64,000 nt of DNA from Ischnura elegans (taxonomy: Eukaryota; Arthropoda; Insecta; Odonata; Coenagrionidae), in contig NC_060258.1 in the NCBI RefSeq assembly GCF_921293095.1, forward strand, positions 434,001 to 498,000. Direction: 5' to 3'. Below are positions 23,603 through 35,312 of this stretch, piece by piece (the first letter of the stretch is position 1; every line of letters begins with the position of its first letter). Position numbers and translations under genes: made by a program. A model generated the notes under the pieces. It was not told the DNA's origin, did no database searches, and saw only the letters and a list, made by a program, of their open reading frames with translations.

Positions 23603-23690
23603 TAACCTCTCTAAAGGAGACATTTTTTTCCACTGCACCTCCAAGAATTTCACTTTCTCCACAGGAATCAGATCATGATCCATTGCAGTG
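23603..23690 (-). CDS. Exon of multipass membrane protein gene (XKR-like)
   Basis: An 88-bp minus-strand exon with acceptor ccttgtttatttcag and the perfect donor TTA/GTAAGT. It begins with one base that completes a Ser codon from the 28.2-kb exon and ends in phase 0, matching the 15.8-kb exon. It encodes TAMDHDLIPVEKVKFLEVQ and WKKMSPLERL, which would be a cytosolic stretch just before a membrane helix. In XK-related proteins a W followed by R..AL precedes a helix at a comparable place. An alternative donor GTTAGT four bases upstream would break the frame with the next exon. Confidence 0.75.
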
Positions 23691-26600
23691 CTGAAATAAA
23701 CAAGGAGCATCACGTTATTTCCATCAGCAATACTGATTTCAATGCGGAAGGGCACTGAATTGCACCCAAATTTTCAAAAAAACCCCCTTAGGAGTATTTG
23801 AAAGAAAGTGTAGGAAACCGATACCAAGGGATCGGTTCCCACGTGCCACCACCGGATGGCCTCCAAACTTCGCAGTGTGACGGAAAATGATATTGTAAAA
23901 GGTAAGCGATTTAGATCGAAAATCAATCAGACAGAGAATGAGGGCTAAAGTGGAGCCCTTCGAGGATACAACACACCGGGGCCAGCCCATAGTGAAAAAA
24001 CGGTTGCATTTTAACGGTTACTGTTGGATTCAACAGTTGTTCCAAGTAACTGTTGAGATTTTCAACAGTATTTTTAACAGTTTTTCGCTGAAATAAACAA
24101 TGCCTATCACACTTATATTGATCGTAATTATGGTTTACAACCATACTTTTAAGATTTAATTTCCTAATTACTGTGCGAACATGACAGAAGCGGTGATAAT
24201 TGGTACATCGTCTTTTCGAATATGCATAAAGGACGTCACAATGGTCATACAATTTAAAAATGAATTCATATGTTGCAGTAGTTACGCTTTATCTAAAAAT
24301 GATTTTTTTATATTACATTTTAAAAATAATTTTAAACAATATCTCCATTACAAACAATACCATTCATAGAAAAGAGCGAAAAAACACTTTTTATTTTGTT
24401 ACCATAAAAGTTTCGTTATACCACCGTTAACATAACAATCTCAAACCCTGTCAGTTATTTACTATAGGGTATCATATGTCTTTTTGCATTCCTAAACTTG
24501 GAAATGGAACCCTCTATAACTAAACTTCGTGTGGCATAAGGCAGCTGCCTGGTTCCTTTGGAACACAATAATTAAACATTTCTCCAGTTCAAATTCCACC
24601 ATTGCGCCTTCCGAATGTGGTGTCTCTGGTACCTTTTCCGTAACGGCGAATACCAGGTGCCAACGGACGAGATTGTTCGACTGCCCCTCTTATTTCCACG
24701 GAATTGGACTAACTCTTACAACGCTCACACATGTAGACTTTTATAATTAACATTCATGGAAACCTGTCTCTCACTTAGCAATTTATCTGAATAATTTTCT
24801 CCGTCAGTGCTGCACCCGACTCGTCCGTATTGTTTCAAATTCACTGATTGAGAAATTAAGCATGAGAGAAAGCCTATTGCTGGCATTAACAATGAGGAGG
24901 TGTCATCGCCTCGTCGAAAACTGGTCCCCAAATAATCAGTCATATTCTCGAACTATTAGGAAGTTAGCTTAAAATGTAGGCAATAACTTCATGGTTAATT
25001 AGAGTCCGGAGACATGGAAAAATCATTTTCGGCAGACGTATTCCTAAAAGCTTGGGGGCTAACTTAGCCTTTCGTCAAGCGCAATATTGGAGTTTCTGAG
25101 TTCAGGCGCAATTTGCCTACCCCGCAAAGATGTAAAATAACATAATTAACTCTCCGCACGGCTCAGTAGTTCACCTTTTAACTTATAAGCATCGTTATTA
25201 GCATAGTCTAACACGTAAATTAATTATTATTTTCTATGTATAACATAAGGCTATATTATATATGCGATAATGCTTTAATTTCGCTTTATTTTACCATTAT
25301 TTTGCCTATTTATGCTAAATAATACCCAATTTATCTGTCGGTATAAATGCGAAAACCTAAATGCTGCTTGTAGCGTTACAAATCAAACATATTATGAGTA
25401 CAAATTCCATGACACCTATTGGCAAGAAAAGCGCTGAGCCTGTCAGATCCATTGCTCCCAATGGAAGGTTAATGGTATGGTTATAAACAATAACTATGAC
25501 CAATTTAAGTGCGATAGGCAATGTTTACGTTAATTTTGGTTTCTTAATCAATAATATAACAAACTGATCAACAATCGTTGCTCTCAACAATCAAATCAAA
25601 TATCCTCCTGCAATACATAGATGCAAATGGCAGAAAGCAGTTATTCGTGTTTTTGAAAGTGTTCCACCAATTTTAAAAATCTGAAAAAAAATTTAGATTA
25701 TATTGCAGAGTAGGGGTAGCAACGTATATTTTCTTCGACATGTATATTCATTCCTAAAGTTTGAAATTTAATTTTGAAATTTTCAAACTTATGTAAAAGC
25801 TGAGTTTTCGGTCCAAGAATTTTGAAAAAAATCAGAATGGTAGAATGTAATTGTATTTACATTTTAAAATCAAGATAACGATTTTATAAATATAAAAACT
25901 GGAGATATGGTTAAAAAACTAAAAATCGCGATTCAATTTTTTTGGGCTTATTTTCGACTGTTGAGACCTGAAACTTTGGGGAAACACATAATTTTTTATG
26001 CACTTTAAATGTATATTTTTTATTTTTCAAAATCTCTAGGGGCACTTTTCACCATCTTTACCTGCTTGACCCTTTTCACTTCATATATAGTATTGCAAGT
26101 GAAAGTTGATCAAATTAGACATAACAAAATACGTTTTTGGGCTAATGTTTATGCGTCAATTTCAACGACATTTACATTAGAGCAATGTCTCTTTTAGTTT
26201 CTGAGAGACAGTGCGGCACGTGAAATAATTTCTAACCAATTACAGCTCCCTTATGACAAACACAACACTGTAAGCACTAAGGTTAATAGGAAGGGCCAGG
26301 TTTTTAAAAGGCAGAATGAGATGACAAGTCTGGTTCCACACGTTTAATTGTCAGAGCATACAGGTACAAACTCCTTCTCTGAGATAAAACGCAAGACTCC
26401 CTTAAGTGTCTATCCCCTCCAAGAGGCTTCCTCCCGTGTCACGTCCATCTCGTGACCACCTTGACGTCTTCCTATTGGCCGCAAAAGGCCGCATGATCAT
26501 TAACATCATACGCCTTCCCACGCCAGGATACTGCAACGTGTTAAGCGGCATAAAGTGTTGGAGGAATACGAGGAGACCAATTCCCACGCGAGAGCAAGTT

Positions 26601-27830
26601 GTTAATCGGAGTAGGGTGTCAGAGTCATGCACGAGGATGGATCCCACGCGAGAGGTTGCAACGTGTTATGATTTTCAGATACTAGACCCATCACTCGAAC
26701 GCGACTCAGCGATTCTTCCGTTACCCCGAGAGCGAAACCCATGAAAGAACTAGCACAATAGCATATTGAGGATCGCTTTCCTTAGAATCGGAGAGGGCCA
26801 TCGAAAAATTTGGTGAAAATGTCATTAGCGCTCAACACCTGTATGAATGCACGTGCGATATCATCGTGAGAGTGGAAGGTTTGGTTTTTCCGCGTAGTTT
26901 AACCGAGACATTGTCAGGCAGCTGAGCGCATGTTCCACCCAAAATGAGTAGCTAACAATAGGGCATACTACGCAGGTACGAAGTTGGATGTACAAGTTAC
27001 ATTACTTTAAAATACCGGCGTATTAGTAATTACTCGGGGGAAAATGAATGGATCAGAAAATAAAGGGTATGTAATGTTGGAAGTTATTTGGATTGTAACA
27101 TTCATGAGCGATAAAACATTAAAACAACAGAATCTCCCCATTAACGCAAGTTCCTGCTGTGGGAAGGTTCATAAATAAGTGGGAGGGTCGGGCTTAATTG
27201 CCCAAGGGGAGGCACAAGGGTCTCGCTAAGCTGGGTCTCGGGCCGGGCCTGAATACAAGGGACCATAGCTACCTCTGCGGTTGGTTCCCATCCCCCGCGA
27301 CAGCTATACCCGACGTCAGGTGTTCTGCATATAAAATGCCCATCGGCTCCACCCGATGTCCAGCGCGATAGGGTTAATAACCACAGGGCATCATGCACTG
27401 CCTCTGACTTTGGGGATCCTCCCGGTGGCGAAACATGCGGCCACTCATCACCGTCAATTCAATGATTGCTGCAATGTACCAGTTTTAGCCTCCCTTCCCG
27501 CCACGGACCACCCACTCAAACTTAATTCCCTTGAATTAACTTACATTTGGCTATTCAAAGCATTTCTTCCTCCCGGCCTAAATATCAACCGATAATCCCT
27601 TAATTGCCTCAGCTCACTCTTTCCCCCCCTCTTTGGACCCTACCTCCCCTCTATTTTCCCTTCTTCCCTCTGCTATCTTTCACCCTCAACCTACAGTCTT
27701 TTACCTAACTCCGAGGAAGGTGGTAATGCCACCAAAAATTCATTCTTAATGTGATTTTTTTATCTTTATTTACTGTGCTCTGTGATACTGCCCATCCTAG
27801 GGGTTTTTTTAGGTTATTTACCTCGCCGAG
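23691..27830. other. Mostly intron-like DNA, no gene recognised
   Basis: A roughly 50-bp segment at 24,098-24,150 (AATGCCTATC...GGTTTACAACC) recurs inverted at about 25,480-25,533, so a 1.4-kb element or fold-back may be present. Repeated AACAGTT motifs lie near 24,020-24,085. A GC-richer stretch at 26,400-26,750 has open frames on both strands but no motif. Confidence 0.4.
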
Positions 27831-27915
27831 GATACAAAATGCAATGAATACGAAATGAATGAATGCAATCAAATAGAATACGTTGGATTTTTGACTGTTT
27901 GCTCCAGTTTGCACA
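27831..27915 (-). pseudogene. Partial duplicate of the 28.2-kb exon border
   Basis: Plus-strand gatacaaaatgcaatgaat and gttggatttttgact match gatacaaaatgcagtgaac and cttggattttcgacc at 28,153-28,218. That covers the exon's 3' end and following intron. The donor is lost in this copy. Confidence 0.65.
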
Positions 27916-28036
27916 CGATAAAGCTCGCTCTCTGTTATTAATAAATATGTTCACTAATGCATGCATGTTTGTTTAAAGACATAAATATAATGGTTTAAAA
28001 GCCTTTCATTTCTGAAGGATATGAAAAAAATGGTGT

Positions 28037-28131
28037 CCATAACTGAAACCTCTCCATAGTGAACCTCTATAGATCAAATTGTCCAAGTTTTGGTCCCCTC
28101 CATTACGATGCAAAGAGGTTTCACTGTTTGT
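28037..28131. mobile_element. Short Tigger-like MITE remnant
   Basis: Ends GAAACCTCT and AGAGGTTTCACTG are inverted, as in Tigger-type elements. About 95 bp. Confidence 0.4.
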
Positions 28132-28203
28132 ACATGTGTATATATTCATCATGATACAAAATGCAGTGAACACGAAACGAATGAATGCATTTAAAGAGCA
28201 TAC

Positions 28204-28278
28204 CTTGGATTTTCGACCGCTAGTTCCAGTTTCTCCAGGACTTCAATCAGGAACTTGAACACTGGATCCCGGATTTGA
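28204..28278 (-). CDS. Exon of multipass membrane protein gene (XKR-like)
   Basis: A 75-bp minus-strand exon with acceptor gactcatcttctcgcag and donor AAG/GTATGC. Only one of three frames is open. It starts with one base (completing Gly from the 30.7-kb exon) and ends with two bases (completing Ser with the 23.6-kb exon). It encodes QIRDPVFKFLIEVLEKLELA and VENP, an amphipathic, probably helical cytosolic segment. The unique open frame and phases matching on both sides make this a well-supported exon. Confidence 0.75.
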
Positions 28279-29925
28279 CTGCGAGAAGATGAGTCTACAC
28301 ACATTTGCATTACCGATATACACACAACAGTGCATAAACACTTCTTTACCACAACTTATCACCTAAAAACAAGGTTCCCACTCAATCCAAATTATAAAAT
28401 TCACCGTTTCTTTTTCCAGGTTTTCACGGTCTAAACGTCGTCAAATCCACGGTTTGTAGATAAGGCATTTCAGGCAGAAATATTGATCACGTAACAATCA
28501 TCGGACGCACGTAAACTACAAATTTAACAAACGCGACAGACGCCGTGAATGCAAACGCCGCAATCAAAGTGCCATCTCTCTCTCTCATGACGTCACAAAT
28601 CTTTTGCAAAATTCAGCTCTGGCCAAAGATTGTGAGTGGAAATATAGAGGGACCGGGGAGCCAGATGAGTTAAGAAGTAGTGTCTGAATTTTTGCAAGTG
28701 TTAATGAACACTTTGGTTACCATTCTTCCGGCTTTGGTACAGACTTAAGGTCAATGTGTCGCCATGGCACAAGGACCTATAATTGTGCTTAAAAAATTGC
28801 GATAAATCCACGTGACATTGCATTGAACATCGAATGGTATAGAAGCGTTTCAGCCTATCTATGAAGGTTTTTTGACCTTTCCATCAACGCTTCCTTAGTG
28901 ACGGGATGATTATTGATATTATGGCTGCCAACATTGAATTGTACGAGGAGCAAAGCAGCTTATATTAAGTGCACCACCTCATGAAGCAGAAGGGAAGTTT
29001 GGAACTGCAGGAAATGAACACAAATTTGTTGCCTTTACCCAAAATTATCGTTATTATAGGGTGTTGCGATGCCTGCACGTGACTGACCTTGAAATACAAT
29101 TATTCAAAATAATCCATTTTTCTTTTAATCTGTCAATCGTAGTTCTACGACCATAAAATCAAGATTGTGAGATTTTTAAGGTTTTTATGACGAAATTCAC
29201 GGCTATTTCCAGGCTTTATCACGGTAGACGTAACTCACGGCTCATTCACGCTTTTAAGGTTTCCAAGATTGAGTGGTATCCCTGTAAACATCTAACAAAC
29301 GGGAGCTATAAAAGACCAGGAGAGGCACAAGGGAAGACTAGGACACATTTTGGAGCAGAATATTTTGTTAAAATATTGGCGGCTTAAGTCAAATTTTTCT
29401 GCGATCCTTAGTTGCCTTGTCCCTCCTAAAATTCCACAGAAAATTTCTCAAGAAGTTGGACTGGGTTAGCACTGTGGAACTAATGCTTTTTCTGACTAGA
29501 CATGACAATGATTTCAGTAGGCTCTGTTTAGAAATGACACTGCTTATATTCCTAAACGCCATTCTGACAATAAAAAATTGACATGATCAAAACGAAGACA
29601 ACAAAATAAACTGCCATGATGAAGCCCCGAACCCTGGCCCCCTGGGTGGGAATCACGTACGCTACCACTACCCCTGACCTGACCTGTCTGCTAAGTAGTG
29701 CTAAATATTAGAATAATATACGGCCTGTGAAAAATACCACATGAAAATTAATTATTTACAGCCAAACTAAGTCCCATTCAACGGAACCACTACTACTTCA
29801 GGGATTACCTTCTCTTTACTCATAAATTATTCGCGTCCAGAGTTGACAACGGTTAAGTAAAATAAACGTTAAGTAGGAGGTTAAGGTTAAGGTTAAGTAA
29901 ACGGTTAAGTAGGAGAAAAATATAG
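28279..29925. other. Intron-like, no gene recognised
   Basis: AT-rich. The block gtgcaccacctcatgaagcagaag (28,970) is nearly repeated at 21,048 (gtgcactacctcatgaagcagaag) with about 75 bp of following similarity, so it is an interspersed repeat of unknown type. Confidence 0.45.
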
Positions 29926-29929
29926 GGTG

Positions 29930-30210
29930 GCAGTTATGTAATTGTGTGTGCTTAAGAAAAGTTTTACGTAGAAAAATGAAGTTGAGTATACACACGGCAT
30001 AATCTGAAATGATATTTAAACAATTATTCTCGGAGTTCACTTTGCAAGGTTTCACATAATAATGGAAAATATATGTGGCAGTATTTGCATAATTCTATGT
30101 GCTTAAGAAAAGTTTAAAGTTGAAGAATAAAGTTCAGCATACCCACAGCAAAATCTGACAATATACTTTAAAAATTACTTTGGATTTCACTTAACAAAGT
30201 TTCACATTCA
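29930..30210. repeat. Two tandem ~140-bp copies
   Basis: Both contain gtgcttaagaaaagttt, aaagtt.a.cata and aa(a/g)gtttcaca; they start near 29,932 and 30,073. A TTAAGG-rich stretch (29,878-29,900) precedes them. Confidence 0.7.
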
Positions 30211-30285
30211 ATGTATTGGTAGGTTTTTACCCAGAATAATTTTACCAATAAGTTGCCAACATTTTATCACTTAAATTTATAGTTA

Positions 30286-30462
30286 CAGTGAAATGTAATT
30301 GTAATGCAATCCTACGGACCGCGGAAATACGTTCGTTAAACAGATATTTCGTTATACTCGAAATACATTATACGGGAGATTTCGTATTATGGAATAGAAA
30401 ATAATTTCGTTATACTGAATATTTCGTTACTTTGGGGTTCGTTATAAAGAAATTTTACTTGT
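30286..30462. mobile_element. Tigger-type MITE, copy 4
   Basis: Begins CAGTGAAATGTAATTG after TA and carries the family's TTTCGTTATACT repeats. The right end has decayed to AAATTTTACTTG. Confidence 0.7.
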
Positions 30463-30654
30463 TTACACTCAGGTTTGCGATACTTTACCGTAATTTTACG
30501 CATGTAAATTAATGGGTAAAAATGGGGTAAACTATCTTTTGTGCTGACTTGGGTTCTGCTCTCTTTTTTCATCCCTTAGCATACGGGCAACCCTACACAC
30601 AAATGTGCGTGGTGCAGAAGAAATAAAAACAATTCCACTGTTATGTTTACTCAC

Positions 30655-30732
30655 CCAGAGCATCGGCACAGCAATCGTTCTTGCTTTAGCAAATCCTTGA
30701 GCATGTACAGCGTAGAGATGTAGTAGTCCTTG
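30655..30732 (-). CDS. Exon of multipass membrane protein gene (XKR-like)
   Basis: A 78-bp minus-strand exon with acceptor gcctttttgttgcag and donor TGG/GTGAGT. Two frames are open. The frame that matches the 28.2-kb exon's phase begins with one base and ends GG, and reads KDYYISTLYMLKDLLKQERL plus LCRCS. The other frame (QGLLHLYAVHAQGF...) enters and leaves in phase 0 and would not join any neighbour found here, although its LLHLY is reminiscent of the QLLLQLY motif of XK-related proteins. I prefer the phase-consistent reading but keep the other as an alternative. Confidence 0.65.
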
Positions 30733-31301
30733 CTGCAACAAAAAGGCAAAAAAAAAGTCTCGTGACATAGCTATTTTTTTACTTTGACCTAGTTTTGCTA
30801 GAGCCGCAATAGAGTCAAAATATACTTTCGGGCATGCAATTTCCAAGTAATTTCTGGGGGGGGGAGGAGTTTTACATGATCCCCATGCGAGGTCCCCTCT
30901 TCAACCCAGACCGCCCCTGCTAGGGACCCCCTCAATAATTGCTGTCGAAATGTGGCCTTATCTACATTTGACAATAATAACAATGAGTTTTAATTGCCCA
31001 AAGACCAAGGCACATTTGTCAATGTATAAGGCATGTCAATCATAAGCATAAGTTACTGAACAAAACATAAAATCAGTCTACACATATATCACAAATTAAA
31101 ATTCAAAACAAAGAAAAGAAGAAAAAACACATTGTTAAACATTTCATCATGGTCTTTCGTGACTCACAAAAGTATTACTCCAAAGAATTATAGGAACCTA
31201 GCACAAGCAACCTTTTTAAATGCATTTTAAATGCACTAAACTTTCAACTATTTTTTATACCAGGAGGAAGTTTATTAAATAGTCATATCCCCTTTTACTG
31301 A
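30733..31301. other. Intron-like, no gene recognised
   Basis: Simple AT-rich DNA with a G9 run near 30,857. No supported features. Confidence 0.4.
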
Positions 31302-31954
31302 TGGTGGTTTCCTATCATATTTTTTTATTGCCTAAATCGAAAGATTATTACTCCTGGAGTACGCATTTCATGCTCTTGGATTTTTAAACGATGATATCTA
31401 TTTTTCGCGATTAAATGAAAAGTGAAAATTTTAAAGCACGCGAAAATGCGATGCCCAAGTATGAATGCCGGGAAAACTCCGTGCGACGTCATTCTGGTTC
31501 CCACTGCCGAGAATGAGGTGACCTTGGGGCGAGGCTTTGAGCGCTGACATGACGCAGGATGCTAGCACGTACCCTGCTAGCTTGTAGTGCTTGTCTTAAA
31601 TAAGGATTATTAATACCTTATCAAACGCAGGAAACTTTCCGACCATAGGCAGTTTTAATAGGTGATTATAAAGGAATGTTTCCCTGAGCTCTGCGCCTCA
31701 TGCATGCATTGGTAATCTCAGACAACGTAAAACTCTTATCTACTCGTATAGAAACTAGGTCCCTGCAACGTCACACGGAGTGGAATCACATTGGTGCCAA
31801 TCTGGCCTTTTTCAAATGCAGTTAAAATTGACCATTGCCATTCGTCTAAACCGGTATCTCTAAAACCAAATAATTTGTATATTATGAATACAGTAATGGT
31901 GGGTAATGAATCGCAATCAATGCCTTTCGTTTTCTTTGATGAAGGAAACTACCC
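31302..31954 (+). mobile_element. Family-A TIR element, copy 5
   Basis: Starts (GAT)GGTGGTTTCC and ends GGAAACTACCC followed by TA. The left TA is lost. Full length, about 653 bp. Confidence 0.85.
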
Positions 31955-33277
31955 TATTAACAGTTAAAAATTTCAACAGTTTTTTTAACAGTTTTTCACA
32001 AAGGGTCGACCGCCTCTCTTACGGATCGACCAGACTCACCTACAGGCGGCGAAGGGTTCCAAGCCCTCCTGGTAAGGATGGTACTCTCTGGTGGCTCTAT
32101 GTCGCCTCGAGGGCTTCTTCTGCACACGGCCACCTTGGGGCTGCGTCCCTGGGCCTCCCGTGGCTGCGCCAACCGACACCATGGGCTGCAGAAGATGGTC
32201 GCTGCTTCAAACAGAAAATCAGTGCCCACGTGAGACGATTTTTCCTTTGTGGTTCAAGTTTGGCCCCTAATATACAGGGTGTCCCATTTATATAGACCAC
32301 CTGAAATAACTTTTCGTTCAGATACAAATTCACTAATGTGTGACAAGCAAATGTTCATCAACAGTCAGGAGGACATTAATCCTTGTAGCTTTGTTATTTA
32401 CTAAGATATGAACGGCTGTATGTCTACTTTAAAGGGTATCCTAAATTTAATATTCAAAAATTCATTTCCTCTCTTAAAGACCTATTCAAAAGTGGAGCAC
32501 AGCGGACCATTAACACGAACACAATGTTATGAAAACATAATAAACTCGTCCACTGACTGTGGATGAGATTCTTACGACTGGTGTGCATATTACCATGTTT
32601 TCATTTGTTCACCCTCAACGTCAGCAAGTGGAGTAGTTCCAATACCCGCGTACTTGCACTAAGCACTAGCGTGTCAGTCATTTTTTTTCATACTGTTACA
32701 TGGAGACGTCAAAACCAGCTGCTTGCACATGTAAAATAATTGGTTGTTCGGCATGAGAACTTGGAAGGATTAATTTTTAATACATATACAATCTAAATCA
32801 CATTTGTACAAATATCTATTTTGAGGATACCTCCGAGCAGTTTGTGTACAGACTTTGACGACGTATTACTAGATGTTAATTAATTTCAATTGTGCTTATG
32901 GAACTGTTAAAGACACATTATCTTCATTCGTCTCCTAATTGTAACTCGAATACGTCAAATTTCCTCGTTATCTTTTCCCTTTTTACCACAAGCTAAGCCA
33001 GTGGCGCAGCGAAGGGATGTTAAGGGGGAGAAATTTTTAAGTTTAATCCATTTTACTTATTTGGTCAGTATTACTTATAGAATAGCGTTAGGATTAATCA
33101 AATATCCCTCAGGAAGCCATTAAAATCGCCATTTTGAACCATTATTCTTAACAATTTTCTGGAGGAGGCCCCCAGCAACTCCTGCTTACCCTGGTGGGTA
33201 TGCAATACCCCCCACACCCGTAAGTATTTTACTACAGTATTCTAGAGATTAAGTAAGGTTTCCATGGAGCACTATTA
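31955..33277. other. Interspersed-repeat fragments, no gene recognised
   Basis: A GC-rich piece at 32,000-32,240 has overlapping frames on both strands. At 32,273 the sequence ACAGGGTGTCCCATTTATAT begins an AT-rich block of the type that starts many arthropod repeats. At 32,999 CCAGTGGCGCAGCGAAGGG resembles 33,860 (CCAGTGGCGCAGCGATGGGG), two starts of one repeat family. Confidence 0.4.
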
Positions 33278-33628
33278 AGAAGTGATCTGGGAGCCTCCCT
33301 TTCCTTCCAGCACTACCTTCTTCAATTCACTGTAAGGCCTACTCCCTTTCAATCTATCTAAAAATCCTATTCTTTTCCTTCCCCTCCCTCGTTTCCTTAA
33401 CATTCTACCCTCTAACACCATGTTCAACATCCCCTCCCTGCTAAGTATTCGCTCCATCCATACCTTCTGTCTCCTTCGTACCTCGTCTAAAAGCTTTCTC
33501 TCCTCGCCAACCACATCTTGCACTTTGTCGTTCCTTTTCCTCTCCGTCCATTTCACCTTCCCCATTCTTCTGTTTGCACCTAAACCCCCCCTAGCCTTAA
33601 TTCCTGGCTGTGCTCCTGAGCTAAGCAT
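33278..33628 (-). pseudogene. LINE C-terminal fragment, second family
   Basis: The minus-strand frame contains WTERKRNDKVQDVVGEERKL, RRRQKVWMERILSREGML and KRGRGRKRIGFLDRLKG. This is the basic C-terminal tail that follows the RT domain in a LINE family distinct from the 8.1-kb fragment. The RT core is absent. The frame is open for 117 residues. Confidence 0.75.
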
Positions 33629-34719
33629 TCAAAATGGAAAATTCGCAAGAGGATTGGAAAAATGAGTTTATGTTGGAGTAAGCATCGCTATATTCGAGAA
33701 TCCAGACAAGCAATGCGCCAACTATTGGCCGAATTAGGAATTAGAGCTCCAAGGATACCTAAGGAAACCACGTTGACTAATCATTGGTATTTCTGGGAAT
33801 TTACTGATTTTTCTATTTATATTTTTGGTCCATCACAACGTCGCAAGTAATATACTTTAAGCCAGTGGCGCAGCGATGGGGTGTTATGGGGGATAAACCA
33901 TGGGGCATTTAATGGGACAGTGGCTTGTTTAATGCACGTGGGGAAACCGACGTATTGCAATTTTTATATTCTAGCCGGCTGAGAATAACGTTATTTTTAT
34001 CGCAGTCACTCATTTATGATCACTAGGAACCATTTGAGTAATGTCCGTGAGATACTAGAGGATATTTCGACTAAAATTCATTAATTCCCTAATCTTAACT
34101 GCTATTTGTCATTGCCCATGGCAATTGAAATACCTCCTCAAGGCCAAGAACTTTCTACATTAGTTATCGCAGTGCCTTGTCGACTCATCCTAATGCACCC
34201 ATGTTATTGCCACAACATTATCCTCGATGCGTCAGCCATATTGGCAAATTACGTCACTGCTTGCAGCGCCATCACCGGTGATTTGAGGCTTGAATTGCCA
34301 TACTCGACTCGATACTCGCGAGTAGTTTCCAACTCGTCTCGAGGTCAAAGAGTGATACGTCCCTTGTGAAGAGTAATACATAGTTACATTCATCTCATCT
34401 TCCCAGTCACCCTGCAAGGGCATCTGCTCGCGGGTGATAGCACTTGAACTATGGGAACCGCTAACCTGGTCTCCCACTAGCTCACGACTTTCGTCACAGA
34501 AGTGTTGAAACCTAGGAAGACAACTCACATATCATGGTCATCCATGCGGAAGGATACCTCACGCCGGAGCTTCGATGGGTTCGGAATACTCCCTTCCTCT
34601 TGTGTCATGTTGCGTAAAGGTAAAGGCCTGCAACGCAAAGAAAGCAAAGAAAAAAATCAGTTTAATTTCTATTATCCAATCACAGAGATAGAGCCCATCT
34701 GACCCGGAATACTTCTTTA
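33629..34719. other. No gene recognised
   Basis: Contains the second CCAGTGGCGCAGCG repeat start (33,860) and mixed sequence. Short frames only. Confidence 0.4.
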
Positions 34720-34979
34720 AGTGGCGTAGCCAGGGGGGGGGGGGGATCTGGGGTGTCTGGACCCCCCGGCAAAATATAAAAGTACAACTACTTTCCTTAA
34801 TAAAAGGAACAAATTATTAAAAATATGTATTTACAAATTATTTTTTCACAAATATAGTTTTTTCGACTGTGAAAAGAGTTAAAATTAGTTTGAAACCCGT
34901 TACTTATTACCCTATTTTTCAAAAATTTTCCCCCCTGGTTTTGGACCCCCCCCCAAACGAAATTCCTGGCTACGCCACT
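34720..34979. mobile_element. TIR element with AGTGGCGTAGCCAGG ends
   Basis: AGTGGCGTAGCCAGG at 34,720 and its exact complement CCTGGCTACGCCACT at 34,965-34,979 bound a 260-bp element. G/C homopolymer runs lie just inside both ends. No target duplication is clear. Confidence 0.8.
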
Positions 34980-35312
34980 CTGCTATTGTGTTGCGTCATC
35001 GTCTAATCCATATGTGGGCCTGATACGCCAAGAACACAAGGCAAAAGTTAATTTCATTTTAATTTTCCAATAGCAAGGAGTGAGTCCATCTGAGTCGGGT
35101 TACCCCCTAGCGTTGCCTTCGTATAAACCCTGTAATAACTCAAGTATATCTTTGGGGCATACTAGAAAACGGGAAAGTAATTCAGCACGACCAAATTCGT
35201 GCGGTTCACTGATGCGGCCAAATCCAAACTAAGCTAATCAACTAATACTGCATAGATCAGAAGGATACGGAGTAATATTTTGGATAAAAATGGCAATTTT
35301 TACATAGATTAA

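Noticed and set aside
26406-26744. 112-residue plus-strand frame
   Set aside because: Open frames on both strands, no motif, no exon borders.
29878-29900. Telomere-like repeat
   Set aside because: The unit is TTAAGG, not TTAGG, and only about three copies are present.
31906-32295. 129-residue plus-strand frame and its antisense partners
   Set aside because: Begins inside family-A copy 5 and continues into a GC-rich stretch open in several frames; no independent support.
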